Positions 30,590-41,200 of a stretch of DNA of 64,000 nt are shown here, one piece after another. The notes under the pieces were generated by a model, which did not search any database, was not told where the DNA came from, and was given only the letters and a program-made list of their open reading frames with translations. Location of the stretch: NCBI GenBank assembly GCA_029245125.1, contig JAQWPZ010000108.1, forward strand, positions 1 to 64,000, read 5' to 3'. How positions within the stretch are numbered: position 1 is the stretch's first letter; every line of letters starts with the position of its first letter. The DNA is from Rubripirellula sp. (GTDB lineage: Bacteria; Planctomycetota; Planctomycetia; Pirellulales; Pirellulaceae). A program made the position numbers and the translations under genes.

Positions 30590-32145
30590 CTGGGCCTGAC
30601 CCAACCGGCCCGTATTTTCTCACCGCCCAAATAACGCTCGTAAAATCGATCAGTGGCAGGGTTGGAATAAGGATAGGCATCGAACAAGTCTCCCCTTCCA
30701 TCCATTCGAGGATCCCCGTGCGCCTTCAATTCTGAAACCATTTGAGCATGGAACTTGGCTTTGATTGATTCATGCTTCGGCAGCATAGCCAAGTTATTCA
30801 CACAGTCGGGATCCTCCACCACGTTGTAGAGTTCCTCGGCCGATCGCTTTCCAAAACAGAGTTCCCAGAATGCATTCGGCTGCCCACCATTCGATAGACT
30901 TTCACGCCGCTCTTGAAGGATCAACGTCTTGATAGGACTCCCATCGCAGTTCAGATAACCCGTCTCAGGGTTACCGGCGGGCCAACGATCCATTTGGTAA
31001 TTTTTCAGATACAGCCAATCGCCGATTCGAATCCCGCGAATGGGATACCCGCCCGCATTCGGCCGACCGATGTCGTGCCGTTCCTTACCGACCAAGACAT
31101 GATCACGTGCCGGATTGATGATGCCGGATCGATCAACTGAAAAAATATCGAACAGACTCTTACCACTGACCGGTTGCATGATCGGTGCAGGGGTTTCGAT
31201 TCGCGCTGCTTGCAGAAACGTGGGTGCAAGATCAGCAAAGTCAACAAAATCTTCGACCACACGATTCGCCCCTTCGATTCCCGCAGGCCAGCGAATCGCC
31301 AACGGGATATGATTCGAATCGGCGTAAGCTTGGCCTTTGACTCGCGGGAACGGCATACCATGATCCGAAGTGGCGACGACAAGTGTATTTTCCAACTCGC
31401 CAGCCGCCTCAATCGCCCGCAAAATCTCGCCGAGGTGACGATCGTAATGCTCCACTTCAATCGCGTAGTCCAGCATGTCGTGCCGGGTGGTTTCGGTATC
31501 AGGCCAATAACGGGGCACACGATCAATGTCGCTGATTTTCTTGCCCAAACGCTGTCCGGACTGAAATTCATAACCACGGTGTGGCTCAGTCGTGCCGTAC
31601 CAGAAAACCCACGGTTGACGGTCAGGAACATCCGTCAAAAAGTCAGCAAAGTTGGCGGAGTAATCATTGCGGCTAATCCCACTTGCCGGCGGCTTGGCAG
31701 ATTTTGAACGATAGACCTTCCCGGTGATCGCCCGCTGAACGCCGTCCGAGTCGTTTGCGATACCCGGCCCCCAACCTTTCCCGGTGTAGCCTGCGAAGTA
31801 ACCATCGGCCGACAGTCGCTCAACAAATCCACCAAACTTTGGCGGAAAGATACACATATGGTTTCCCGCCTCCTCGAGTTGCCATGAATAGCGGCCTGTC
31901 AGGATCGTCGCTCGGGAAGGCGCACACTTCGCGTTCGGCGTGTACGCGTTGCGAAATAAGATCCCCTCTTTAGCGACTCGATCGAAACTGGGTGTCTCCA
32001 CCCAACGACAACCGTAGGCTCCGGCGTGGCCGTAGGACCAATCATCCGCGATGGCAAACAGAATATTGGGCCGATCCGCTGCGAAAACATTGACAGAAAC
32101 CAGACCGGAAACGATCGCAAGAAAGATCACTCGTGACATCATCAT
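30574..32145 (-). CDS. Sulfatase (arylsulfatase-type, secreted)
   Basis: Signal peptide [62 protein letters not shown] matches the C-x-P-S-R formylglycine motif. Confidence 0.93.
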   Translation of the reverse strand: MMMSRVIFLAIVSGLVSVNVFAADRPNILFAIADDWSYGHAGAYGCRWVETPSFDRVAKEGILFRNAYTPNAKCAPSRATILTGRYSWQLEEAGNHMCIFPPKFGGFVERLSADGYFAGYTGKGWGPGIANDSDGVQRAITGKVYRSKSAKPPASGISRNDYSANFADFLTDVPDRQPWVFWYGTTEPHRGYEFQSGQRLGKKISDIDRVPRYWPDTETTRHDMLDYAIEVEHYDRHLGEILRAIEAAGELENTLVVATSDHGMPFPRVKGQAYADSNHIPLAIRWPAGIEGANRVVEDFVDFADLAPTFLQAARIETPAPIMQPVSGKSLFDIFSVDRSGIINPARDHVLVGKERHDIGRPNAGGYPIRGIRIGDWLYLKNYQMDRWPAGNPETGYLNCDGSPIKTLILQERRESLSNGGQPNAFWELCFGKRSAEELYNVVEDPDCVNNLAMLPKHESIKAKFHAQMVSELKAHGDPRMDGRGDLFDAYPYSNPATDRFYERYLGGEKIRAGWVRPSDFEK

Positions 32146-32346
32146 GACTGCCGCCCTACTGACCAAAACAAGAACCAAAAGCAGTAGTTTACCGGATCTC
32201 GAAAACCGATATCGTAATGCGGTGTGTGTCGCCATCAAAACCTCCAATCCAGATAACACACTTTGACCCAAGCAGTAGCAAGGTCCCGCCCTCGACAATT
32301 ATCCTGACGGCAATCCGTTATGATGAACAACGAACTGAACGACCTC

Positions 32347-32380
32347 CTGACTGGCACGATCTGCTGACTGGCACGACCTG
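32347..32380. repeat. Direct tandem duplication 17 bp x 2 (CTGACTGGCACGATCTG)
   Basis: ctgactggcacgatctg | ctgactggcacgacctg. Confidence 0.88.
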
Positions 32381-32545
32381 CTGGGTGCAGACGCGAATGA
32401 TTACGGCGAAGACGGTTCCGCTGCAAAGTGAGGTTTGAAATGCAAAGACTTAGATCCACGCTTGAACACTTCTGAATAAAAACCGGCCACGACGCCAAAC
32501 ACTTCAAAACGGAGTGCATGGCATCGGTATGCGATTACGGTCTCC

Positions 32546-33277
32546 GTGGTCGCACACGTGCTGCTTGGGCTGACGCTGCTTTTCATCTATCTGCCCGATC
32601 CTGATCGCACTCAATTGGCTGGTGATCTACCGACTGGCTCAGAGGCCAAATCGCAAGAAAATGGAACTCGAGCACCACGACCGTCGCCCCCCACGCCGCG
32701 GCCGGCCGATCTACAAAGTGTTCCTGCTGAGCAAATCAAGGACTCGATCGAGACACAAATCGACCAAACAAATCGCTTGACTGACGATGAAAAACTAAGT
32801 GAGCTGGAAAAAAATCTGCAGCGGTTGGAATCGGTCGCAAGCGCTGAATCCGTTCAGCAAGTGACCACCACGGTTGCCGAGACAATGGGTTTGGATTCTG
32901 AAACCTACGCGGCTGATAAGCAGGCTGCCGAAGGATCCTTTGATTTCGACACGGCTCAACTCGATGACGTCACCCGCAAACCTGGCAAAGATGGTCAGTG
33001 GGAATACCAATCAATCCTTGTTGACTCGGCCGGCCGCAAAACCACTGTCCCGATGGGGATGGATGAAGGTGAGTCGCTGTATAGCACTTTCGAGCAAATG
33101 AAAAAGTATCCCTTTGCTCAAGCCATCTATCGCAGCGTGGTCATGCCCTTATTACAAAGCTTGATCGCCACGGAAAAAGACAAGCGGGCTATCGAACCGA
33201 CCACCGAAGACGAAAGCGGTTCGAAATTCGATCCAGGGTTTGGTACCGGTGGAGGTTTCGGTGAGGGGAACATGTGA
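32546..33277 (+). CDS. Hypothetical membrane-anchored protein; start uncertain
   Basis: 243-aa ORF; hydrophobic N-terminus VVAHVLLGLTLLFIY; the frame is open back to 32480 (..SKRSAWHRYAITVSVVAHVLL), no ATG available, GTG start assumed. Confidence 0.6.
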   Translation: MVAHVLLGLTLLFIYLPDPDRTQLAGDLPTGSEAKSQENGTRAPRPSPPTPRPADLQSVPAEQIKDSIETQIDQTNRLTDDEKLSELEKNLQRLESVASAESVQQVTTTVAETMGLDSETYAADKQAAEGSFDFDTAQLDDVTRKPGKDGQWEYQSILVDSAGRKTTVPMGMDEGESLYSTFEQMKKYPFAQAIYRSVVMPLLQSLIATEKDKRAIEPTTEDESGSKFDPGFGTGGGFGEGNM

Positions 33278-33289
33278 GTGGCACAACTT

Positions 33290-33320
33290 ACCTTCACTCA
33301 CCTTCACTCACCGTAACTCA
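33290..33320. repeat. Tandem array 10 bp x 3 (minus strand TGAGTGAAGG) including the stop codon of the beta-helix gene
   Basis: Plus strand accttcactc accttcactc accgtaactc a; TCA (=minus TGA) at 33298, 33308 and 33318; the last is the gene's stop. Confidence 0.85.
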
Positions 33321-34742
33321 ATCCATCTCTGACGAAGCGGTCAGCGCTTGCGGTGCGATTGAACGAGTCCCCGAGAACACGTTCCCACGGAGCTGAATGT
33401 TCCGACTCGATTCGTCAATCAAGACATCGTGCGATCCCTCAGTCGTCCGCGCGACGCGACAACCTGTGACGGTACAATCGCTCGAATTACGAATCACCAA
33501 TCCAGAATCGCAATCTGTCAGACTGAGACCTGTCAGAATCATGCCATTACAGCCATCCAAAATAACGGCTCCCGCTTGGGTGGCAAAACGATGCACAGTA
33601 AAACTCGAGAGAATGCAGTCCGAACAATTTAAAAAACGAATTGTCCCGGGACGAACAAACTGCCGTGGGTTGAATGTATTTCCGACCACCACAACCCGCT
33701 GACTGTCTTCTACCGATAGATGATTCGGCTTGGGCGCAAAAAACGTGTTTGCCTGAATCGCGACATCATGAGCGTGGCGGATGTCCACGTTGGTCGTCGT
33801 ATCACTGAGGACATTTCCGCTGATGGTGACCGAGTTGATTGGATAAACAGCTTTGCCCGCCAAGCGGATGTTCGCTCCACCCGGCGCGACCGTGTTACCT
33901 TCCTCACCTGGGTAGTTTGCCGAATGCTGAATTGTGCAACCGGTGATGGCGATCTCGGCAATCGATTTCCGTGCATCATCAGGTGATCCACTGACATCGA
34001 TCAAGATGTTAGCCGTCGTGGTTTTGGTCTCATCTTCCGGCATGTTGCCTTCAATGTCACAGCCACTGACCTGTAGATTACGAACGTTTCCATCGCGGAC
34101 CACAATCCCCCCGCCACGGTTATAAGAGAGATGGGAATTCGCGATGTTAATTTGGTGCAAATTCACATCATCCAAAAACACGCCGACACCGGAATTTTCG
34201 TACAAGTGGCATTTGGAAACGATCACATTCCGGTTTCGGCGATGCAAGCGGATTCCATGCCGACACCAACGCACGGAAACTTTGTCGATGATTGCTCCCA
34301 CCGTCTGATCCAACTCGATCCCGTCGGCGTCGGCGTGGGCACCGAGAATTTCCACGCCAGACACTAGCGGCATTCGCTCGTTCCATGTCGATGGCTGGAA
34401 CGATTTTGGGGATGCGGTTCCTTGGTGGGTTCCACGAATTCGGAGTGCGGGACCTGGTCCATCCATGATTAAAGTGGTGCCAACCTGCGAACCGATTGCG
34501 ATCGCGCCGCTCTCACTTAATTCGATCTCGAGAGTGCGGGTCAGCCGGTAATGCTTCCGAGTCAGCCAAAGATTTCCGCCTCCCTGGTCGATTCGCTGCT
34601 GAAGTTCGTCGCTGGAATCGGGCAACGTTGACAATTCCGGAATTTGCTCGAGCGTTCTCGCCCGTTGAGCCAATGCTAGTTCACCGGCAAAGCAACAGAC
34701 CACCATCACAACGCACACACGAATCGTTTGAATCACCATCAC
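33318..34742 (-). CDS. Right-handed parallel beta-helix repeat protein (secreted)
   Basis: Signal peptide MMVIQTIRVCVVMVVCCFAGELALAQ; repeated IxIxxNxFxxN/GxxIxGCxIxxN pectate-lyase-like coils. Confidence 0.85.
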   Translation of the reverse strand: MMVIQTIRVCVVMVVCCFAGELALAQRARTLEQIPELSTLPDSSDELQQRIDQGGGNLWLTRKHYRLTRTLEIELSESGAIAIGSQVGTTLIMDGPGPALRIRGTHQGTASPKSFQPSTWNERMPLVSGVEILGAHADADGIELDQTVGAIIDKVSVRWCRHGIRLHRRNRNVIVSKCHLYENSGVGVFLDDVNLHQINIANSHLSYNRGGGIVVRDGNVRNLQVSGCDIEGNMPEDETKTTTANILIDVSGSPDDARKSIAEIAITGCTIQHSANYPGEEGNTVAPGGANIRLAGKAVYPINSVTISGNVLSDTTTNVDIRHAHDVAIQANTFFAPKPNHLSVEDSQRVVVVGNTFNPRQFVRPGTIRFLNCSDCILSSFTVHRFATQAGAVILDGCNGMILTGLSLTDCDSGLVIRNSSDCTVTGCRVARTTEGSHDVLIDESSRNIQLRGNVFSGTRSIAPQALTASSEMD

Positions 34743-34786
34743 AGCCTTCCAGACCTTTGGACCAAATCAAAAAATGACGAACAATC

Positions 34787-37700
34787 TCAATCACTCGATC
34801 CTGTATGTTGCATTGAAAGCGAGAAAACAGTCCCCACCTCACCATTACGCGCCACCAATCGCCCTCCGTGGTCTGCAATGATTGTCTGGCTGATCGCAAG
34901 CCCCATACCCATCCCATCTTCCTTGGTCGTGTAAAAAGGATCAAACAAACAGCCCATGTCAGTCGATTCAATTCCAGGACCGTTATCCCGCACCTCCAAT
35001 TCGACCCAAGTACGATCGAAACGGGTTAGAATCACGACAACCCTTGGGCCTTCGACACTCTCCAACGCTTCGTAAGCATTTCCGAGCAGGTTGACAACAA
35101 CCTGCTCGCACTGAATGCGATCGGCAATGATGCTGGGCAGTCCTTTCATCAACTTGAGTTGTACATCGACTCGACTATCGCGTGCTTTAAAAGAAAGCAA
35201 ATTCACCGAATCGATGGCGACTTGATTTAAATCCACCGGCGCACGTTCTCCCATCCCACGCTTCGCAAAATCTCGCATTCGACGAATGATCTCATTCGCT
35301 TTTTGTGCAGATGCTTGGACGCCTTCGTTGAATTCACTCAACTCCGCGAGTTGGTCATTTGCGCCATCCTCATTTGTGCCGTCCCCAGTTGCTCTGATCC
35401 TTTTTAAAGCGACCGAAACGGCAGTGCTGTAGTTCGAAATCGCATAGAGCGGTTGCTTCACCTCGTGGGCAATCCCGGCAACCAGAGCCCCCATCGTGCT
35501 TAGCCTCGCGACATGTGCCAGCAGATCTCGATGTCTTCGATTTTCCTGTTCGCTCAGTCGCCGTGATGAAACATCCCGAATCACGGTCAGCAAAAGTCGC
35601 TTACCGCTGGATGGGGAAGGAAACGACTTGAGTGTGATCTCCAACCAATAGGGCTTACCCTCAAATGTAAGTTCGTGTTCACCGTGCCAGGCCCCCATCT
35701 CACCCAAGATCACGCGAACATCATCATCAAAATCAGCCGCCGCTAAGAGTTGGCGATGCCGATCGGCCAACATCCATTCACGACCATTAAGATCATCCGC
35801 ATGATAAAACTGACGCGCTGCTTCGCTGGCATAATTAACATTCCCTTGCTGGTCGGTCACAATAATCGCGTCACTCACACGATCAAGCACATCCGCGCGG
35901 AAGGCAAGTTCTCGCTCCGCTCGCTTCCGTTCCGTAATATCGGTGACGACAACGATAAAGCCGACAACACGGTCATCGACGCCCCGATCGACGGTCCAGT
36001 CGATCTTTAGATCAACCACCCTGCCATCCATCGTGCGATGGACCATTTCATAGGTCGACGGGGTCGACAAAGGGTCTTCAAACTGCCGTTTCAATTGGCC
36101 GCGCATCTCCCGACGCATTTGCTCGTTGATGGCAAAATCGAGGACAGAGGTTCCGACCAGCACCTCGGGGGGACAACCATAGATTTGCCCCAGCACCGGA
36201 TTGGCAAACGTGATTCGTCCATAAACGTCATTTCGCTGAACACCAAACGCAGATGTCTCCGCCAGGTTCCGGAATAGAGCTTCGCTTTCTGCCAACCGTG
36301 ACCGCGTCCGTTTCTGCTCCGTAATATCTCTCAGAACAGAACGGGCGGCGACAATCTTGTTCGCCTCGTCTCGAATCGCCGTCATGCTAAAAGTGGTTTC
36401 TCGAGTGCTCCCGTCGGCACAAACCATCTGAACGGCTTCGTCCTTCACCTCCCCCGTCTCAAGAAAATGGGGAAAGACTTCATCATGCAGCCTGTCATGA
36501 CTTGCAGAGGTGAACAAGTCGAACACCCGAATCTGCAAAAGATCTCGCTTACTGCGACCGAGCAGCCGCGCCATCGTATCATTGCATCGCTGAATCCGCC
36601 CTGTTCTGACATCAATCGACAACATCATGTACGGAGAGTTCTCGTACAACTCGGTTTCAAACGAAGAATCGGTCACGAAAGCGACAACAAACTCTTGCCC
36701 ACCACAGACCAAATATTCCGACGCAACTCCCACGGGAATCGACTGCCCGTTCTTGTCTTGCATGACTGTCTGGTAGGTGAACGTTTCCTCCCCAGTCAAA
36801 CGATTGAATCGTTCACCCCACGACTCTGCTGAAGCACCGGTTTCAAGATCGCAAAGCCTCATACCGAGCAGTTCATCACGCGAATACCCAAAGGTATTCA
36901 ATGCTGATTCATTGGCATAAACCACGGCACCATTCTTCCCCAACCAAAACACTGACGTGCTGCACTGATCGACTGAGAACTGCGTCATCCGCAACTGCTC
37001 TTGGACGGAATCCAAATTCTGCGAATCCCGCATCCTAGTCAGCAAGACAGATGCTGCGGTCACTGCCGCGTCGATCAGATTCCCCTGTGATGCCGTTGGA
37101 CCACCGGTAACACGTCGGTACATCGCCAGCGTTCCCAACAGCGAACCGCGTGCATCCAAGATCGGAGCGACCCAATAGGAGCGTACACCTTCGCCGCGAG
37201 CAACCGCTTGAAAATCAGACCACATCGAATCCGACGCGACATCTTCAACGACGATCATTTTCCGCCGTTCAGAAACGCCCTGTTTTGCCAAAATCCGTTC
37301 AACGATTGGCAGGTGAGTGACCGCTTCCATGAACTCGCTGGACAAGCTCAGTGCAGTACCCGAATGCAGGCTGTCATCTCCCTGATTGAACATTTCGATG
37401 GACGCCATCACGTCACTCGCCTGCTCTTGGACGAAACGGACCACGTGCTCCAATCCCTTGCTGACTTCAATCTCGGACGCAACCAGCTCAAACAAGTGAT
37501 ATTCGGCTTCTACTGGGCTTTCCACCGTCGCGTTTTTCGCCAGATTGACTTCCGTGAAAGCGATGACATAACCGCGGAGGTGTCCTTGCTCGTCAAACTC
37601 GACGTGTCCACGCCCGCGAACGGCAATTTCATCACCCCGTTTCTGATCAAGCCGAAACTCGCAATCAGCGGATACTTGTCCCTGTCCGCCGTCCTGAAGA

Positions 37701-37948
37701 CCAACCAACCAATCGTTAACACGTTCGGCGTCGGATCCTGACACAATCTCTTTCCAGGCCAGCAATGGCACCGCCCCATCCATCCCCAGCAATGCAGCGC
37801 ACGCGTGGTTGACCGCCCTGCTTTGGAGATTTGCGTCGAGACAAACCATCGGTATGGGAGCGGCGTCGAACGCGAGTCGGAACAGACCATCATCAGATCG
37901 CGACATCCGCGACTGCTGAGATCCGATTGACTGTGACCCGTCTACCAT
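34787..37948 (-). CDS. Multi-PAS/GAF sensor histidine kinase
   Basis: 1053-aa; several PAS modules (VFWLGKNGAVVYANESALNTFGYSRDELLGM; FRNLAETSAFGVQRNDVYGRITFANPVLGQIYG), GAF-like region, H-box VAGIAHEVKQPLYAISNYSTAV, HATPase DNGPGIESTDMGCLFDPFYTTKEDGMGMGLAISQTI. Confidence 0.93.
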   Translation of the reverse strand: MVDGSQSIGSQQSRMSRSDDGLFRLAFDAAPIPMVCLDANLQSRAVNHACAALLGMDGAVPLLAWKEIVSGSDAERVNDWLVGLQDGGQGQVSADCEFRLDQKRGDEIAVRGRGHVEFDEQGHLRGYVIAFTEVNLAKNATVESPVEAEYHLFELVASEIEVSKGLEHVVRFVQEQASDVMASIEMFNQGDDSLHSGTALSLSSEFMEAVTHLPIVERILAKQGVSERRKMIVVEDVASDSMWSDFQAVARGEGVRSYWVAPILDARGSLLGTLAMYRRVTGGPTASQGNLIDAAVTAASVLLTRMRDSQNLDSVQEQLRMTQFSVDQCSTSVFWLGKNGAVVYANESALNTFGYSRDELLGMRLCDLETGASAESWGERFNRLTGEETFTYQTVMQDKNGQSIPVGVASEYLVCGGQEFVVAFVTDSSFETELYENSPYMMLSIDVRTGRIQRCNDTMARLLGRSKRDLLQIRVFDLFTSASHDRLHDEVFPHFLETGEVKDEAVQMVCADGSTRETTFSMTAIRDEANKIVAARSVLRDITEQKRTRSRLAESEALFRNLAETSAFGVQRNDVYGRITFANPVLGQIYGCPPEVLVGTSVLDFAINEQMRREMRGQLKRQFEDPLSTPSTYEMVHRTMDGRVVDLKIDWTVDRGVDDRVVGFIVVVTDITERKRAERELAFRADVLDRVSDAIIVTDQQGNVNYASEAARQFYHADDLNGREWMLADRHRQLLAAADFDDDVRVILGEMGAWHGEHELTFEGKPYWLEITLKSFPSPSSGKRLLLTVIRDVSSRRLSEQENRRHRDLLAHVARLSTMGALVAGIAHEVKQPLYAISNYSTAVSVALKRIRATGDGTNEDGANDQLAELSEFNEGVQASAQKANEIIRRMRDFAKRGMGERAPVDLNQVAIDSVNLLSFKARDSRVDVQLKLMKGLPSIIADRIQCEQVVVNLLGNAYEALESVEGPRVVVILTRFDRTWVELEVRDNGPGIESTDMGCLFDPFYTTKEDGMGMGLAISQTIIADHGGRLVARNGEVGTVFSLSMQHTGSSD

Positions 37949-38225
37949 CGTGTTACCCTAACACCGTTTCCTTTGCGAACATCCGTTTCATCATTTACGG
38001 TTGTCCCCTGTCGGTCCCATTTTGACACGCTCCCGCTGCGGTCCCTACCGGCAGCCCGCACGGAAGCCGCATTTTCCCAAAAACTTCTGGTCGAGCATTG
38101 CCGTTCCCCGTCCACCATACGCCCCGCAACCATAGCTGATCGTTTATCATGCCATCATCTTATTCAACCGCGAAGCCATCGCCCGACTGCTTCGCGACTA
38201 AATTTAGGTGACTGTGAGTGTGTAG

Positions 38226-39848
38226 ATGTGCCCAGCAGGCAAGTTGCTTCATACATCGATGTTTTTCGTTTGCGTTTGGATCGCCGCAACGAGTGCGCAG
38301 GCTCAGCACGTATTGGTGACGATTCCGGGCCCCAGCACAACCGAACAAATCGATTACTACGTTGCCCGGGGTTGGGCCGATCGTGAAGTCGATCCTGCGA
38401 CAAGTTGCTCCGATCGTGAATTTGTCCGTCGCCTTTACCTTGATCTTGCTGGCCGAGTTCCAACGGTGCAGGAGACTGACGGATTCCTGGGAGACCAACG
38501 AGACGACAAGCGGCAACATCTAGTCGACGCTTTACTGAAAAGCGAGGATCACGTCCAACACTTGACGGATGTGATGGATGCGCTGCTGATGGGTCGCACC
38601 GACGAAGACAAGTACGCCGAACGTGCCGCTCATCACTGGCGGAGCTACCTGGAGGAATTTGTTCGCCAGAACCGACCCTGGAATGAAGTCGCTGCTGAGA
38701 TCCTACTCGCTCGACCCGATAACCAATCCGAACGGGGTGCCGTTTGGTACCTGTACGAAAGGAAGAACAACCACCAATCAATCGCAGAATCGATCGCGCC
38801 ATTTTTCTTTGGGTTGCGAATCGAATGTGCACAGTGTCACGATCACATGATCGTCGACGAAATCAAGCAAAGCGATTACTGGGGACTCGTGGCGTTCTTC
38901 AACCGCGGCAAAAACACTAAAACGAAACAGGGACCGCGCGTCGTGGAATCGGCCATCGGTGGGTTCTCCGAATTCGCCGATTTGACAGGCAGCAGCTATC
39001 CCAACCTGTTGTCATTCCTGGGTAGTGCTCCGCTGAACGAAAAGCGGCCCGCTGCCGGGCAGGACCAACAAGACTTGGACACGCTCTATGTCTCCGGGAA
39101 GCCAAGTGATGCACCCCGGGTCCCAAAGTTCTCGAGACGCCAAGCATTCATCGAAAAAGTGGTGACCGGCAACAGGCGGATTGCCTTGGCGATGGTCAAT
39201 CGCGTTTGGGCCATGCTGATGGGTCGCGGGATCGTTCATCCATTCGATGAAATGGACAGCATGCATCCACCAAGCCACCCCGATTTGCTTGACCAGCTGA
39301 CAATTGAATTCATCAACAGCGGCTACCAGATGCGGGGATTGATTCGCAGCATCGTGCGAAGCCGTGCTTACCAGTTGAGCAGTCGGCAACCGTCAGGAGT
39401 GGATGATCCCGCCAGTTTCGCTTGGTATCTTGAACGCCCACTCACTGCGGAACAGATGGCTCGGTCGGTGCAGTTAACCGTTCGTGGCGAATTCAAGAAC
39501 GATGCGCCGCTGCTGCAAGCGTTTCGCCAGCAGTTCCGCGATGTCTTACCAGACACCTTTGTTGCACCGGTTGCAGATGCGTTGTATTTGAGCAACCATC
39601 CAGCGTTTGATCGTTTTATCCGCGACAGCGACGAACCAGCTCACCTCCGAGAGCGAGTCCTGCAGCAGCCCACTCATTCGAAGCGGGCCGAATTGTTGCT
39701 CAATACTCTGTTCCACCGGCCACCAGCGACCTCAGAGCAAAAAGCGATCACCGATTTCCTTGAGCAACGAGAATCAAATCTGGGATCGGCCATTGATCAA
39801 GCCATCTGGTCCATGCTGACCAGCGCCGAGTTTCGATTGAACCATTAG
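38226..39848 (+). CDS. DUF1549/DUF1553-type planctomycete protein (short form)
   Basis: 540-aa; FVRRLYLDLAGRVPTVQETDGFLGDQRDDKRQHLVDALL, RIECAQCHDHMIVD, RRIALAMVNRVWAMLMGRGIVHPFDEMD. Confidence 0.88.
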   Translation: MCPAGKLLHTSMFFVCVWIAATSAQAQHVLVTIPGPSTTEQIDYYVARGWADREVDPATSCSDREFVRRLYLDLAGRVPTVQETDGFLGDQRDDKRQHLVDALLKSEDHVQHLTDVMDALLMGRTDEDKYAERAAHHWRSYLEEFVRQNRPWNEVAAEILLARPDNQSERGAVWYLYERKNNHQSIAESIAPFFFGLRIECAQCHDHMIVDEIKQSDYWGLVAFFNRGKNTKTKQGPRVVESAIGGFSEFADLTGSSYPNLLSFLGSAPLNEKRPAAGQDQQDLDTLYVSGKPSDAPRVPKFSRRQAFIEKVVTGNRRIALAMVNRVWAMLMGRGIVHPFDEMDSMHPPSHPDLLDQLTIEFINSGYQMRGLIRSIVRSRAYQLSSRQPSGVDDPASFAWYLERPLTAEQMARSVQLTVRGEFKNDAPLLQAFRQQFRDVLPDTFVAPVADALYLSNHPAFDRFIRDSDEPAHLRERVLQQPTHSKRAELLLNTLFHRPPATSEQKAITDFLEQRESNLGSAIDQAIWSMLTSAEFRLNH

Positions 39849-39871
39849 CGACCAATCCAATAACCTCCACG

Positions 39872-41200
39872 ATGAATCAGCGTTCTGACAAGTCTTCGCA
39901 TTGCGGAAGCCCCGAACACGCGGTGCACCGGCGTCTATTCCTGCAAGGGAGTATGGCATCCGGTGCCGCTTCCGTTGCGAGCTTTAACGGCTTGTTCTCG
40001 ATTCCTGCGGCAGCCGAACAAGCCAGACAGCAAGGCAAGAAATGCATTTTGCTGTGGCTTTGCGGGGCGCCCAGCCAATTCGAAACATGGGACCCCAAAC
40101 CGGGCACCTCCACCAGCGGCCCCTTTCGTGCAATCCCAACAAATCTGCCCGGCACCCACGTCAGTCAACTCATGCCGCGTTGCGCGACGATCATGGATAA
40201 ACTGGCCGTGATCCGAAGCATGAAAACGGAACCGAGCGAGCATTTCCAAGGCATCGATGTGCTGACGCGAGGCGATCAGCCGCGTCCACCATTCACGCGT
40301 CCCATCTTGGGTTCCGCGATCGCGCAGCAACTGGGCGATCTCGATTCCCCCGTACCTCAATTCGTATTGCTGGACCCATGCCCAGAGGGCAACGAGTTCA
40401 AAGCGTTCAAGTCAGGCAATTGGGCTGGCTGGCTTGGCGCTGAATACGGCCCCGTACGAGCCGGTGGCAAATACTCCATTCCCAACCTCGGGCGACTCGA
40501 TTCGATCTCGGAATTGGATCACCAAGATCGCGAAACGCTGCGTGCGTTTTTGAGTCGCAAATATGAAAACGATCGCCGCAGTGAAGCCGCTTCCAGCCAC
40601 AATGCGGCATTCCAACGGGTCGCGGGATTAATGAGCTGCGCCCCGCTGTTCGATCTGAACAAGTTGCCGCCAGCGGATCGAGAACGCTACGGGCCAGGTG
40701 CGTTCGCTCAACACGCATTGCAGGCACGCCACTTAATCGAAAATGGATCAACCTTTGTGATGGTTGCCAACGGCATGCCATGGGACAACCATGTTTTCCA
40801 GCACGAAATGCATCAGATGCTGGTGCCTGAACTCGACAACGTCTTGTTCCAATTGATCACCGACTTAGAGGATCGCGGCTTATTGGAAGACACGCTTGTA
40901 ATCGCCATGGGTGAGTTCGGACGAACTCCCTGGCTGAATGAGGCCCGCGGTCGAGATCACTACCCCAACGCCTGGTCGATGGCCATGTCAGGGGCAGGCA
41001 TTCGTGGTGGCGTCGTCCATGGTGCGACCGACAAACTAGGACGCAACGTCGTCGAAGGTCACACCGACAACCGACAACTTTTCGCAACAATCTTTCGAGC
41101 ACTCGGTATCCAGCCCGATGAAGAATACGATCTCCCCGGCCTGCCGACTTTCCGGCGAGTCGAGGACGATGCGAAGGCCGTCGAGGAGGTGCTGCTGTGA
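39872..41200 (+). CDS. DUF1501 domain protein (Tat-exported sulfatase-like fold)
   Basis: VHRRLFLQGSMASGAASVASF; CILLWLCGAPSQFETWDPKPG; VIAMGEFGRTPWLNEARGRDHYPNAWSMAMSGAGIRGGVVHGATD. Confidence 0.9.
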   Translation: MNQRSDKSSHCGSPEHAVHRRLFLQGSMASGAASVASFNGLFSIPAAAEQARQQGKKCILLWLCGAPSQFETWDPKPGTSTSGPFRAIPTNLPGTHVSQLMPRCATIMDKLAVIRSMKTEPSEHFQGIDVLTRGDQPRPPFTRPILGSAIAQQLGDLDSPVPQFVLLDPCPEGNEFKAFKSGNWAGWLGAEYGPVRAGGKYSIPNLGRLDSISELDHQDRETLRAFLSRKYENDRRSEAASSHNAAFQRVAGLMSCAPLFDLNKLPPADRERYGPGAFAQHALQARHLIENGSTFVMVANGMPWDNHVFQHEMHQMLVPELDNVLFQLITDLEDRGLLEDTLVIAMGEFGRTPWLNEARGRDHYPNAWSMAMSGAGIRGGVVHGATDKLGRNVVEGHTDNRQLFATIFRALGIQPDEEYDLPGLPTFRRVEDDAKAVEEVLL

